Positions 1 through 9,709 of a stretch of 40,322 nt of DNA are shown here, piece by piece. Within the stretch, counting starts at the first letter, position 1; each line of letters opens with the position of its first letter. This stretch comes from Verrucomicrobiota bacterium (GTDB lineage Bacteria > Verrucomicrobiota > Kiritimatiellia > UBA8416 > SLMC01): NCBI GenBank assembly GCA_030018915.1, contig JASEHE010000004.1, forward strand, positions 1-40,322. Reading direction: 5' to 3'. The notes below the pieces were generated by a model. That model ran no database searches. It had not been told where the DNA came from and was given only the letters and a program-made list of their open reading frames with translations. The translations under genes and the position numbers were made by a program.

Positions 1-334
1 TTTTCAGGAGGTTACACCTTCTCCACTTTTACAGGAAGTATCGGACATCACCGGTTGCGTCGCATTCACCGCTTGAATTTGCGCCTGTTCAACTGCAATG
101 CAGTTGCAGTATCAGCGACCGCCAACGTGTAATTTCCGGAGGATTCAGACCGTGAAATGACAGCAACCCGATTGATCGAACACGAAGGTCAACGCATTTC
201 ACTCAATGTTCATCGAGTGAAGACAACGGACTCTGTTCAAACGCAAATTGTGGGTTCAACGCAATCAGGATAAGCGGGCTCGACGACAGGTAGGCGAGGT
301 TGGCCGCGGTAATTGGAAACGCGGCGGTCAAACT

Positions 335-1993
335 TCACGGCGCAAGCAGCCGTTCGGCGTCTTCCTTAATCGCAGGGAACTTATCCCGAATCTCATTCAG
401 CCGGCTCTGGACGCCGTCCGGGTTCCCGTTCTCGCGCAGGAAGACCCCGTAGGCAAGGGTCTGCTCGGAACGGATTTTTCGGTCGAGGCTCGTGTCGGCC
501 AAGCAGTACTCGATGATTTTGACCAGTTGGGCCGGGGGAACCTCCGGCCAGGCAATTTTTTCGCCGCCGGTGATCCGGATGCCTTCCTCGGCGGCGCCGA
601 GGATGTCCTTGGCCGAGGCGCCAGAGCTCCACCCCCATTTGTAGGGGCGGGCGTTGAGCGAGTTCATGACGAATGTCTTGAGGTTCCGCAGACACGTCAT
701 GCGCTCCACGTGGGACTTGAGCGCCGCCTTGGCTTCGTCGGTATGCAGTTCCGCCTCCTTGGCAGCTAAGGCCTTCCGCATTTCGTCGTAACGGCACTGC
801 CTGAGCAGTTCCGCCTTCTTGGCTCGGAGATCTCCGACAGCGGCCAATTCATCGGCGATCAGTTTCTTGTGGGCCCCTTCCTTCTTTCGGGTCTCCTCGG
901 CAAGGCGCTTCTGTTCCTTCATCTTGTCGGCCTTTTCCTTCAATGCCAGCACATTCTGAACCGGCTCGCTCATGGCAAAGAGCATCTGCTGAATATCGCT
1001 TTCGCAAACCTTCACGGTCTTCGATTGTTCGTCCAGTTGGAGCAGGCATGGGGTAGACTGCCGTGGCGACGTTGCGCCTGCCACAGTCGCCGCCGCCTGT
1101 TCGGCGAAGGCCAATATGGCATGCGCCGCTTCGGCTTTTTCCGCGATCGCGTCGGCCTCGCCGACGATCCGGCCCATGAGTATGACGATCTCAGGAGGCC
1201 TAGGCGGCGGCAGCCTTCCAGGACGCGGGCGGGCCACGGGCTCCCTGGCCGGCGGAGCTTTCTCTTCGGGCGTGGGCGGCGAGTCGGGCGCAGGAGCCCC
1301 CTCGTCCGGCTGGCGGGCCGACCCGAACCGCTTACGTGTGGCATCCAACTGGGCACGAGTCATTTCGCCTGGCGGCGCGTCGTCATCCCCGGCCGGTTGG
1401 GCCTGGGGCGCTGGCTCCGGCTTCTTGGTCTCGCTGCGGCGTTCCTCCTGGACTTTGCGCAGGGCGGCGAGCTGGTCATTGCTGAGAACTCCTTCCGGTT
1501 CTTTGGAGAAGGGTTGCCTGGAAGCGGCCGGTTTGTCGCCCTTGGCTGAGTCCTTCTCTTTCTGGGCTTTGCGCAAGGCGTCAAGCTGGTCGTTGCCGAG
1601 AATGCCCTCCGGGTCCCGGGGAGGTGGTGGCTTGGGCGCAGTTGCGGGCTTCTCCGCCTTGGTCTGGTTCGGTTCCTTTGGATGAGGAGTATCCGAGATA
1701 TGCAGAGGCAGATACCGCTTGACCTGCTCGCGGTCGAATTGCGCGCCCGTGACGGCGAACACAGCGTCTTCGGCTTTGCGCGCCTGCTGCTGCGCAGTGG
1801 CGTTCAGGGCCGCGATATTGGTCACCGCACCGTGAATAAAGAGCAGGCACCGGACGGCGTTTGCCTTGTGATGGGCAAGCGTTTCGCCGGCTTCGCGCCG
1901 CTTTCGCGTCTTCTCCTGCTCTACCCTGAAACAAAAGAAGCCGAGCCCGAGCAAGAACAAAACTAGCGGTACGAAGATGCGCGCATATTTCAT
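335..1993 (-). CDS. Hypothetical protein with N-terminal membrane anchor, Pro-rich low-complexity repeats and coiled coil
   Basis: 552-aa ORF; N-term MKYARIFVPLVLFLLGLGFFCF hydrophobic anchor; repeated PEG(I/V)L(G/S)NDQL(D/A)ALRK motifs; charged Lys/Glu/Ala-rich helical stretch; C-terminal globular part (YKWGWSSGASAKDILGAAEEGIRITGGEKIAWPEV). Confidence 0.75.
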   Translation of the reverse strand: MKYARIFVPLVLFLLGLGFFCFRVEQEKTRKRREAGETLAHHKANAVRCLLFIHGAVTNIAALNATAQQQARKAEDAVFAVTGAQFDREQVKRYLPLHISDTPHPKEPNQTKAEKPATAPKPPPPRDPEGILGNDQLDALRKAQKEKDSAKGDKPAASRQPFSKEPEGVLSNDQLAALRKVQEERRSETKKPEPAPQAQPAGDDDAPPGEMTRAQLDATRKRFGSARQPDEGAPAPDSPPTPEEKAPPAREPVARPRPGRLPPPRPPEIVILMGRIVGEADAIAEKAEAAHAILAFAEQAAATVAGATSPRQSTPCLLQLDEQSKTVKVCESDIQQMLFAMSEPVQNVLALKEKADKMKEQKRLAEETRKKEGAHKKLIADELAAVGDLRAKKAELLRQCRYDEMRKALAAKEAELHTDEAKAALKSHVERMTCLRNLKTFVMNSLNARPYKWGWSSGASAKDILGAAEEGIRITGGEKIAWPEVPPAQLVKIIEYCLADTSLDRKIRSEQTLAYGVFLRENGNPDGVQSRLNEIRDKFPAIKEDAERLLAP

Positions 1994-2192
1994 GGCGAGC
2001 CACCTTCAAAACGAAGGCCAATGAAATATATGGCATACCACAGGATCGTGTCAACGGCAGGATGGCGGTTTTTGATTGTTCTGTGAGAGAATGCTGGCAA
2101 ACCGCCGGCTTCCCGATCAAAGGGATGCTTCTTTCATCTGCCTGGAATGGGCCGTTCGAATCCCGGAAGGCAGAGGCTGGTGAACCCGATGA

Positions 2193-4129
2193 GTGTCGAC
2201 ACGCAGGACGCAGGCCAAGACGCGGCGGCCGCGCCATCGTCCGGGCTTGGGGTCGCCACGTCGCATGCGTTGGGGATTGGTTCTGGGCGCGCTGGGGGTG
2301 GTGTATGGCGACATCGGCACCTCGCCGCTCTACGCCGTGCGGGAATGCTTCAACCCCGAAGGCGGGGCGGCTCCGTCGGTAGAAAACGTTCTGGGCGTTC
2401 TCTCGCTGATCTTCTGGGCGCTGATCCTGCTCGTCGGCGTGAAATACCACGTGACGGTCTTGCGCGTGGACAACGCCGGTGAGGGGGGGGATCCTGGCGC
2501 TCTTGACGCGAGTGGTGTCCTACCCGGTCGCCAGGCGGCCGTTCCTGAACCGGCGATTCGCTGTGGTGCTGGGATTGTGCGGCGCCGCGCTATTTGGTGG
2601 CGGACGGCATGATCACTCCGGCCATAATCGGTGCTGAGCGCGATGGAGGGGCTGAACCTAGCGACCCACGCTCTTCATCCCTACGTTGTGCCGATCACCG
2701 TGGCGGTGCTGATGGGATTGTTCATGGTCCAGCGCTATGGAACAGGCCGGATCGGGGGGGTCTTCGGCCCGATCATGCTGCTCTGGTTCGCTGTCCTTGC
2801 GCTGCTCGGGTTTGTGTGGGTCGTCCGCGAACCCCGGGTCCTCTGGGCGCTGAATCCCGCGCATGCCGTGATGTTCTTCGTCCGCAATGGCTGGCATGGC
2901 ACGCTGGTTTTCGGCGCCGTGATCCTTTGCGTCACGGGATGCGAGGCGCTCTACGCCGACATGGGGCACTTTGGACGGAAGCCGCTGACGCTGGCCTGGT
3001 TCTGGTTGGTATTCCCGGCTTTCTTGCTCAACTACTTCGGACAGGGCGCTTGCGTCATGATCCATACGGGGGAGCCCGTGGGCAACTTGTTCTACCGGCT
3101 GGCCCCTGGACCCTTCCTGTATCCCCTGATCCTCCTGGCCACGGTCGCGACAGTGATCGCCTCGCAGGCGCTTATTTCGAGCATGTTCTCCCTCGCGCGC
3201 CAGGCCATCTTGCTCGATGTTTTTCCCCGCATGGGCATCGTTCACACTTCCTCGGAGATTGAGGGCCGAATCTACGTGCCCGTGGTGAACGCGACCCTCT
3301 TCTTGGCCACGATCGGACTGGTCCTGGGTTTCCGTCAATCCTCCAGCCTGGCTGGCGCATACGGCGTGGCGGTGATCGGGGTGATGATGATCACGACCCT
3401 GCTCCTCGGCGCCGTTCAAATCGAGCAGTGGAAATGGCCCCTCTGGCAGGTCATCGCCATGAGCGGAACGCTCCTCGTGATCGAGACAGCGTTCCTGATG
3501 GGCAACGCGCCGAAAGTCGAACACGGCGCGTGGTTCCCGTTGGCGGCCGGGCTCGGCGTGTTCCTCGTGCTCAACACGTGGCGGAAAGGAAAGATCACCC
3601 TCGCGCGCGGCGCCGGGAAGCGGATGGGTTGACGCTGGACGACATCGTCAAACAACTGGCTGCGGAACCCATCCATCGCGTGCCGGGGACCGCGCTGTTC
3701 ATGCTCCGCCCGAAATCCGCTCCACGCGCGCTGCTGCACCACCTCAAGCACAACAAAGTGCTCCATGAACGGATTCTGCTCCTGTCCGTGACAACGGAGG
3801 AGGTCCCCATGGTTCCGGAGGCGTGGCAGGTCTCGGTCGAGGATTTCCCGGGCGGTTTCACAAGGATTCGCGCGCGCTGCGGGTTCATGCAGAGCGTCAA
3901 TGTCCAGCGCCTGCTCCAACTGGGCGAGTCACAGGGGTTGAAATTGCCGCGTGGCGAGATCAGCTACTACGTGGGGCGCATGACTCTGCGGGCGACCGGC
4001 AGTTCGAAGATGTGGCGATGGCAGAAGCGGCTGTTCGTTTTTCTTTTCCACAATGAGCGGTCGCCGGCCGATCACTTCGGCCTGCCGCCCAACCGCGTCA
4101 TCGAGCTCGGCCAGCAGGAGGAAATCTAG
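2193..4129 (+). pseudogene. kup: Kup-type potassium uptake protein, disrupted by about four frameshifts
   Basis: [26 protein letters not shown] (2193 frame), [23 protein letters not shown] (frame 1), [10 protein letters not shown] (2594 frame), VLSAMEGLNLATHALHPYVVPI...GIVHTSSEIEGRIYVPVVN (2631 frame) and LDDIVKQLAAEPIHRVPGTALFM...ISYYVGRMTL...RVIELGQQEEI (3428 frame) join into one Kup protein across frames. Confidence 0.88.
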
Positions 4130-6021
4130 CCCAAAAGCTTTGCTTTCAGAGCCAGGTAGCGCCGTGTGTAGCGGGCGCCCATCAAGGATTCGCGGTGATC
4201 GAACCCGAAGGCCCGGCGCTTTACGGCCAGGATCGGCGGCGCCTGGATTCGCTTCACTAGGCCCATGCCCTGGTACCGATTCCACCAGCGCTCGAGATCC
4301 GCGATGAACACGTCCGGAGTTCCGAACAGTTTCCCGATCCGACCCGCGTATCCCAGCTTCTTCTCCAGGCGCCCGGCCGCGTACCATTCGAGAATCTCCT
4401 CCGGCGTGGTCCGGTTCCAGCGCTCTACCCAGCTCATGAACAACCGATCGTGGTACGGGTAAAACAGCGGATCGCCTTGGCCCGTGTCCACGTTCTGGGC
4501 GGCGCTCAGCTCCGCGGACGGTGTGAGATCGAAGATTCCCGCCGGGATAATGGTTCGCCGGTAGACCGCCCGGTTCAGGTGTCGGCCGAGCGCATAGACC
4601 TCCATCTTCCACAGGTCGGCGATGTTGGCGAGGTAGCCGCACAGGTCGCCGTAGAGCGTCGTGTAGCCCACGGTGGCTTCGGACTTGTTCGCGTTGCAGG
4701 TGAACACGCCGCCAAAGGCCGCGGCGATGGCTGCCAGAACCCGCGACGACCGATCCCGGGCCTGGACGTTTTCCGTCATGAAGCCGCTCAGTTCGAGGCG
4801 CTGCGGTGGCAGGCGGTCCGAAGCGCGGATTCGTCGCCCGTTGATCTGGCGGCGTGTGAGTCTCACGCTCTCTCGGATCGGCAGTTCCTTGTAGAAGCAG
4901 CCGAGATTGGCGGCCAGTTCGCGCGCCAGCCGGATCGTGGTGGGTGAGGTGAACGGGCCCGGCATGTTGACGAGCAGCAGGTAGTCCGGTGAGAGAATCC
5001 GCCGGTAGCCGGCGGCGACCACGGCGGAGTCGATGCCGCCGGACACGCCTACGGTCACTCGCTTTATCCCGCACAGGTGGAGGAACTTGCGGGTGCCGTA
5101 CTCAATGGCCCGGTAGACCTCGGCGATGTCGTCTTCGACCGGCCGCGCCGTCTCGCCCAGGCGGGCCGACGGTGCAATGGGCAGATCGAGGGTCAACTGG
5201 GCCTCGCTGAACGGCGAGGCCGCGCTCACGACGCGGCCGCGCTGGTCGTAGATGCAGGAGGCGCCGTCGAACGTGAACACGGTTTTGCCGTTGTTTTGAA
5301 TGCCCGTGTGGTTGACGTAGAGCAGTGGCCGCCCGAACCGGCGCGCGTGAGCGGCATAGAGACGGTTGCGCTTGTGGTTCTTGTTCAGCGTGAAGGGCGA
5401 GGAGCTGATGTTGACGAAGAGGTCCACGCCGCGGCGCGACAGGATTTCCAGCGGCGAGATCGAGTAATCGCTGTCCCAAGCATCCTCGCAAAGCAGACAG
5501 CCCAGCGACAGCCGGCCGATCCGGATCGGGCGAGTGAGCCTTTCGGTCGGCGTTCCCAGCTCGTCGGCGAGTTTGCGCAGATCGCAGAAGTGCCGGCTGT
5601 CGTCGAACTGCCGGTAGTTCGGGTGAAACGTCTTCTTGATGACGAAAGGATAGGGCCCGCCCCGGGGAGCGACCGGCCGGCGGTCGTGGGCGGCGAACAG
5701 CGCGTTGTATTTCCGGACGCGGCCGTCTTCATTGCGCTTTGCCCAGTCCACGGCAACACTGCCGAACACGACGATCATGCGGTCGGACGCAGCCACGAGC
5801 GCGCGGGCGCAGCTTTCGCATTCGCGGAGGAACGCCTCGCGCTCCCATTCGTCGCCGATGAGGCAGCCCGGAATGGCCATTTCCGGGAACACGAGCAGCT
5901 CGACGCGATCGGTCCGGGCCGCCCGGACCTGCTCGAGCATGCGGGCGGCGTTGTCGGCGGGGCGTCCCGGAAGCACCTCCATCTGGACCAGGCGCGCGCG
6001 GATGACGCGGGAGGCGCTCAT
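4126..6021 (-). CDS. nadE: Glutamine-dependent NAD+ synthetase
   Basis: Nitrilase-like N-terminal domain (LLVFPEMAIPGCLIGDEW) fused to NAD synthase domain with GVSGGIDSAVVAAGY P-loop; start chosen at MSASRV. Confidence 0.92.
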   Translation of the reverse strand: MSASRVIRARLVQMEVLPGRPADNAARMLEQVRAARTDRVELLVFPEMAIPGCLIGDEWEREAFLRECESCARALVAASDRMIVVFGSVAVDWAKRNEDGRVRKYNALFAAHDRRPVAPRGGPYPFVIKKTFHPNYRQFDDSRHFCDLRKLADELGTPTERLTRPIRIGRLSLGCLLCEDAWDSDYSISPLEILSRRGVDLFVNISSSPFTLNKNHKRNRLYAAHARRFGRPLLYVNHTGIQNNGKTVFTFDGASCIYDQRGRVVSAASPFSEAQLTLDLPIAPSARLGETARPVEDDIAEVYRAIEYGTRKFLHLCGIKRVTVGVSGGIDSAVVAAGYRRILSPDYLLLVNMPGPFTSPTTIRLARELAANLGCFYKELPIRESVRLTRRQINGRRIRASDRLPPQRLELSGFMTENVQARDRSSRVLAAIAAAFGGVFTCNANKSEATVGYTTLYGDLCGYLANIADLWKMEVYALGRHLNRAVYRRTIIPAGIFDLTPSAELSAAQNVDTGQGDPLFYPYHDRLFMSWVERWNRTTPEEILEWYAAGRLEKKLGYAGRIGKLFGTPDVFIADLERWWNRYQGMGLVKRIQAPPILAVKRRAFGFDHRESLMGARYTRRYLALKAKLLG

Positions 6022-6167
6022 CGGTCGCCCTTCCACGGGGTCTTGCCCCAGCGCTCTTCCTCGAGCCGGCGCAGCCTGCGAAAGAAGCTCCGCAGTGTGA
6101 AGAACGTGACGCCGACTGTCAGAAGCGTTACGACGAGCATAATCGCCAGCTTGAAGATCTCATTCAT
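6018..6167 (-). CDS. Small single-span membrane protein overlapping nadE start
   Basis: MNEIFKLAIMLVVTLLTVGVTFFTLRSFFRRLRRLEEERWG; one hydrophobic helix then basic tail; TGA overlaps nadE ATG. Confidence 0.55.
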   Translation of the reverse strand: MNEIFKLAIMLVVTLLTVGVTFFTLRSFFRRLRRLEEERWGKTPWKGDR

Positions 6168-6346
6168 AGCTGGAGGAAGTATAGGAGGACGGCGAGCCGG
6201 CGACAACAGGAATTACCGCTGCCGTTTGCCGCGCTTTCCGCGCGCGCTGCTCCGTCAATTTCCGGATCGGGCGCTATCTTGAATTGATTTCTGAAGAGGG
6301 ACATGGTAGGTTCAAAGAATTGATCCCCAAACGGGATCGCATAGTT

Positions 6347-7873
6347 ATGTCCAAAAGCAAACCTAAGCGATTGAAGCTGCTCATCAACGGGGAATGGATC
6401 GAATCCAAGAGCGGCCGGCACATGCCGGTCACCAACAGCAGTACCGGCGAAGTCATGGCGGAAACGCCGAAGGCCACGGCTGCGGAGGTGAACATGGCGG
6501 TCGAAGCAGCCGCAGCCGCGTACCCTGAGTGGCGCGACACGCCGATCACCAAGCGCGTCCAGGTGATGTTCAAGCTCAAGGAACTCCTCGAGAAGAACTT
6601 GGGCGAATTGGCTGTCCTGGTGGCCACGGAGATGGGCAAGAACTACCAGGAAGCGCGCGGCGACGCGCTGAAGGCCATCGAGGTGGTGGAACTGGCCTGC
6701 GCGCTGCCGGTCACCATGCAGGGCCGGTCGCTGATGAACTGTTCCGCCCGTTTCGACACGGTGACCTATCGCGAGCCACTGGGCGTTTTCGCGGGCATCG
6801 CGCCCTGGAATTTCCCGGCAATGATTCCCATGGGCTGGATGACCCCGCTGGCCCTCACCACGGGCAACACCTGCGTCCTGAAGGCGGCGAGTTTTGTGCC
6901 GCAGAGCTCCATGCGCGTCGCCGAACTGCTCTACGAAGCCGGACTCCCAAAAGGCGTGTTCAACCTGGTGACCGCCGGACGCGACGAGGCGGAACTGCTC
7001 ATCAAACATCCTGCGGTCAGGGGCATTTCCTTCGTGGGATCCACCCAGGTGGGCCGGCACATCTACGCCACAGCCTCGGCCGGCGGAAAGCGCGTCCAGT
7101 GTCTCACCGAGGCCAAGAATCACGCCCTCGTGCTGAGGGACGCGCCGATCCGGGCCACGGCCCAGCGCATCATCAACTCCGCCTTCGGCTGCGCCGGCCA
7201 GCGATGCATGGCCTTGTCGGCGATCGCCGTCGAGGATACGATCGCGGACGAGCTGGTGGCCACGATCAGCGAATTGGCCCTGCAGCTCAAGATCGGGCCG
7301 GCCTGGGAACCGACCACGGAGTTGGGCCCGGTCTGCACGGACGAGCACCTGCGATTCGTGATCGACTGGATCGAGAAATCGGCAAAGGAAGGCGCCAAGC
7401 TCGTTCTCGACGGCCGCGGCGTGAAGGTCCCCGGCTGCGAGGGCGGCTATTTTATCGGCCCCACGATCTTCGACCACGTCACGCCGGAGATGAGTTGCGG
7501 CTGGCAGGAAGTGTTCGGCCCGGCGCTGTATGTCAAGCGTGTCAAGGATTTCGAGGACGGCATCCGGACGATCAACAGCAGCGAGTTCGCCAACGGCGCC
7601 TCGATCTTCACTCAGAGCGGCTACCACGCCCGCGAGTTCACACGCAGGATCGACGCCGGTATGGTCGGCGTGAACGTGGGCATTCCAGTGCCGATCTCCG
7701 TGTTCCCGTTCTGCGGGCACAAGAACAGCTTCTTCGGCGACCTGCACGTCATGGGCCAGGACGGAGTCGCGTTCTTCACTGAAACCAAGGCGGTGACCAG
7801 TTACTGGTTCGACGACAACGACAAGAAGGGCGACCGGGTGGGAACCTGGGAAGGCACGATCACGCGGACCTGA
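6347..7873 (+). CDS. mmsA: CoA-acylating methylmalonate/malonate-semialdehyde dehydrogenase (MmsA-like ALDH)
   Basis: ALDH fold: APWNFPAMIPMGWMTPLA, active-site FGCAGQRCMAL, MmsA-like C-term GMVGVNVGIPVPISVFPFCGHKNSFFGDLHVMGQDGVAFFTETKAVTSYWF. Confidence 0.88.
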   Translation: MSKSKPKRLKLLINGEWIESKSGRHMPVTNSSTGEVMAETPKATAAEVNMAVEAAAAAYPEWRDTPITKRVQVMFKLKELLEKNLGELAVLVATEMGKNYQEARGDALKAIEVVELACALPVTMQGRSLMNCSARFDTVTYREPLGVFAGIAPWNFPAMIPMGWMTPLALTTGNTCVLKAASFVPQSSMRVAELLYEAGLPKGVFNLVTAGRDEAELLIKHPAVRGISFVGSTQVGRHIYATASAGGKRVQCLTEAKNHALVLRDAPIRATAQRIINSAFGCAGQRCMALSAIAVEDTIADELVATISELALQLKIGPAWEPTTELGPVCTDEHLRFVIDWIEKSAKEGAKLVLDGRGVKVPGCEGGYFIGPTIFDHVTPEMSCGWQEVFGPALYVKRVKDFEDGIRTINSSEFANGASIFTQSGYHAREFTRRIDAGMVGVNVGIPVPISVFPFCGHKNSFFGDLHVMGQDGVAFFTETKAVTSYWFDDNDKKGDRVGTWEGTITRT

Positions 7874-7889
7874 CGGGGGAGGCGATGAC

Positions 7890-9185
7890 ATGACGACGCA
7901 GGAGCTCTACGATAAATACATGATCACGAGCATGGTGGCCGGGTTCGAGCCGGTCGTCGTGGACCGAGCGTCCGGCTGCGCGTACATCGAGCCGGACGGA
8001 AAGCAGTACCTGGACTGCTTTGCCGGCATTGCGGTGTGCAACGCCGGGCACGGGCACCCCAGGGTGGTCGCAGCGGCCAAGGCGCAGATAGACAAGCTGA
8101 TCCACTGCTGCACCTACGTCTACTACAGCCCGAAAGCGGCCGAACTGGCCAAGCTGCTGGCCGAGGCGACGCCGGGCGCGCTGCAAAAATCGTTTCTTGC
8201 GAACTCCGGCGCTGAGGCGATCGAAGGCGCGTTGCGCCTGGCCAAGCAGTTCACGAAGAGGCGTGAGATCGTGGCGCTGAGCCAGGGCTTCCACGGCCGC
8301 AGCTACGCGGCGCTGTCGGTCACGGGCAACTGGGCCCGGAAAAAGGGGGCCGGCCCCTATATGCCCGGCGTGGCGTTCGCGCCGGCGCCGGACTGCTACC
8401 GCTGCCCGTTCGGACATTCGGGCCCGGCGAAGTGCGGGATGGCTTGCGCCAAGCACATGGACTACGTCATCAAGTACAATACCTCGGCCGACGTGGCCGC
8501 CTTCATCGCCGAACCCATTCTGGGTGAAGGCGGCATCATCGTTCCGCCGGACGGGTACTTCAAGACGATCAAGCGGGTGCTGGACGCCCACAAGGCGCTA
8601 TTCATCTGCGACGAGGCGCAAAGCGGCTTCGGCCGGACCGGCAAGTTTTTTGCTATCGAGCACTACGGCGTAGAGCCGGAAATCATGACCATGGCAAAGG
8701 GCATTGCCGACGGCTTTCCGCTGGCGGCGTTCATCGCCCGCGAGGACGTGGCCGGCGCGTTCACGCCGGGCGACCACCTGTCCACGTTCGGCGGCAGCCC
8801 GGTATCCTGCGCGGCGGCCATTGCCAATATCGGGGTCATGAAGGACGAGAAGATTCCAGATGCGGCCGAGCGGCGCGGCCGGGAGATTTTGGCGCGACTC
8901 AAGGAGTTTCAGAAGAGCTGCAAGCTGGTCGGGGACGTGCGCGGCAAGGGCTTGATGATCGGCGTGGAACTTGTGAAGGACGCGGCCAAGACGCCGGCTG
9001 CGGCGGAAGCCAAGGCCGTGCGCAAGGCCTGCCGCGAGAGCGGAGTTCTGTTCGGACTGGGCGGGTCGCTGGCCAACGTAATCCGCATCCAGCCTCCGCT
9101 TACGATCAGCGCCAAGGAGGCCGACCTGGCCATGGACGTCCTGGAAAAAGCGCTGGCGGAAAAGGCTGTCGAAAAGCTCGCTTGA
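7890..9185 (+). CDS. Class III PLP-dependent aminotransferase (AGXT2/beta-alanine or GABA aminotransferase-like)
   Basis: LANSGAEAIEGALRLAKQFTKRREIVALSQGFHGRS, CDEAQSGFGRTGKFFAIEHYGVEPEIMTMAKGIADGFPLAAFIAR; 16-nt gap after mmsA. Confidence 0.9.
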   Translation: MTTQELYDKYMITSMVAGFEPVVVDRASGCAYIEPDGKQYLDCFAGIAVCNAGHGHPRVVAAAKAQIDKLIHCCTYVYYSPKAAELAKLLAEATPGALQKSFLANSGAEAIEGALRLAKQFTKRREIVALSQGFHGRSYAALSVTGNWARKKGAGPYMPGVAFAPAPDCYRCPFGHSGPAKCGMACAKHMDYVIKYNTSADVAAFIAEPILGEGGIIVPPDGYFKTIKRVLDAHKALFICDEAQSGFGRTGKFFAIEHYGVEPEIMTMAKGIADGFPLAAFIAREDVAGAFTPGDHLSTFGGSPVSCAAAIANIGVMKDEKIPDAAERRGREILARLKEFQKSCKLVGDVRGKGLMIGVELVKDAAKTPAAAEAKAVRKACRESGVLFGLGGSLANVIRIQPPLTISAKEADLAMDVLEKALAEKAVEKLA

Positions 9186-9320
9186 GTAGAAATCCGCGAT
9201 AAGAATACGGCCGCCGCCGTCCGCCACGCCCGCCTGCTGGTCAGGCCCGGGACGACGCTCTGCTCGTGGAAGGCGTGAAGGCGAAGGAGCGGCGGCAGCG
9301 CGGCCGGGACGGGCGCGCGC

Positions 9321-9689
9321 CTACGACGAGCCAGCGGGCGTTTCGTCGACCTCGATGCTCTCCAGGTGGAGCTCCCGCCCGTTCACCACCTCGACGTTGA
9401 CCGACGCGCACCCGGGGCACTCGAACGTCCAGTTCTCCACCGCGGATTCGGCCCCGCAGTCCCGACACTTCAGGCGGATCGGGATGAACCGGATCTTCAG
9501 GACGGAGCCTGCGGCAGGCGTGCCCCGCGTCAGCGCCGCGTACGCGGCTTCGAACGCCTCGGGCACGACCTGCCGCAGCCGACCGACCGCCACGCGCGCC
9601 TTGACCAGCCTCGCCGATCCCAGTCCCCTCCCCTCCATCTCACGCAGCAGGATGGCGAGCAGACTCTCGCACAAAGCGAACTCGTGCAT
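9321..9689 (-). CDS. hypA: Hydrogenase nickel incorporation protein HypA
   Basis: MHEFALCESLLAILL start; zinc-binding CRDC ... CPGC; 122 aa. Confidence 0.92.
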   Translation of the reverse strand: MHEFALCESLLAILLREMEGRGLGSARLVKARVAVGRLRQVVPEAFEAAYAALTRGTPAAGSVLKIRFIPIRLKCRDCGAESAVENWTFECPGCASVNVEVVNGRELHLESIEVDETPAGSS

Positions 9690-9709
9690 GGGCTATGGGC
9701 TCCGTCGTG

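Noticed and set aside
2140-2175. tRNA-like string ccgttcgaatcccgg
   Set aside because: The flanking bases do not form a T-arm stem and no D/anticodon arms or acceptor stem fit
9241-9468. 75-aa minus ORF in the convergent gap between the aminotransferase and hypA
   Set aside because: Mostly overlaps hypA in another frame; Arg-rich shadow ORF
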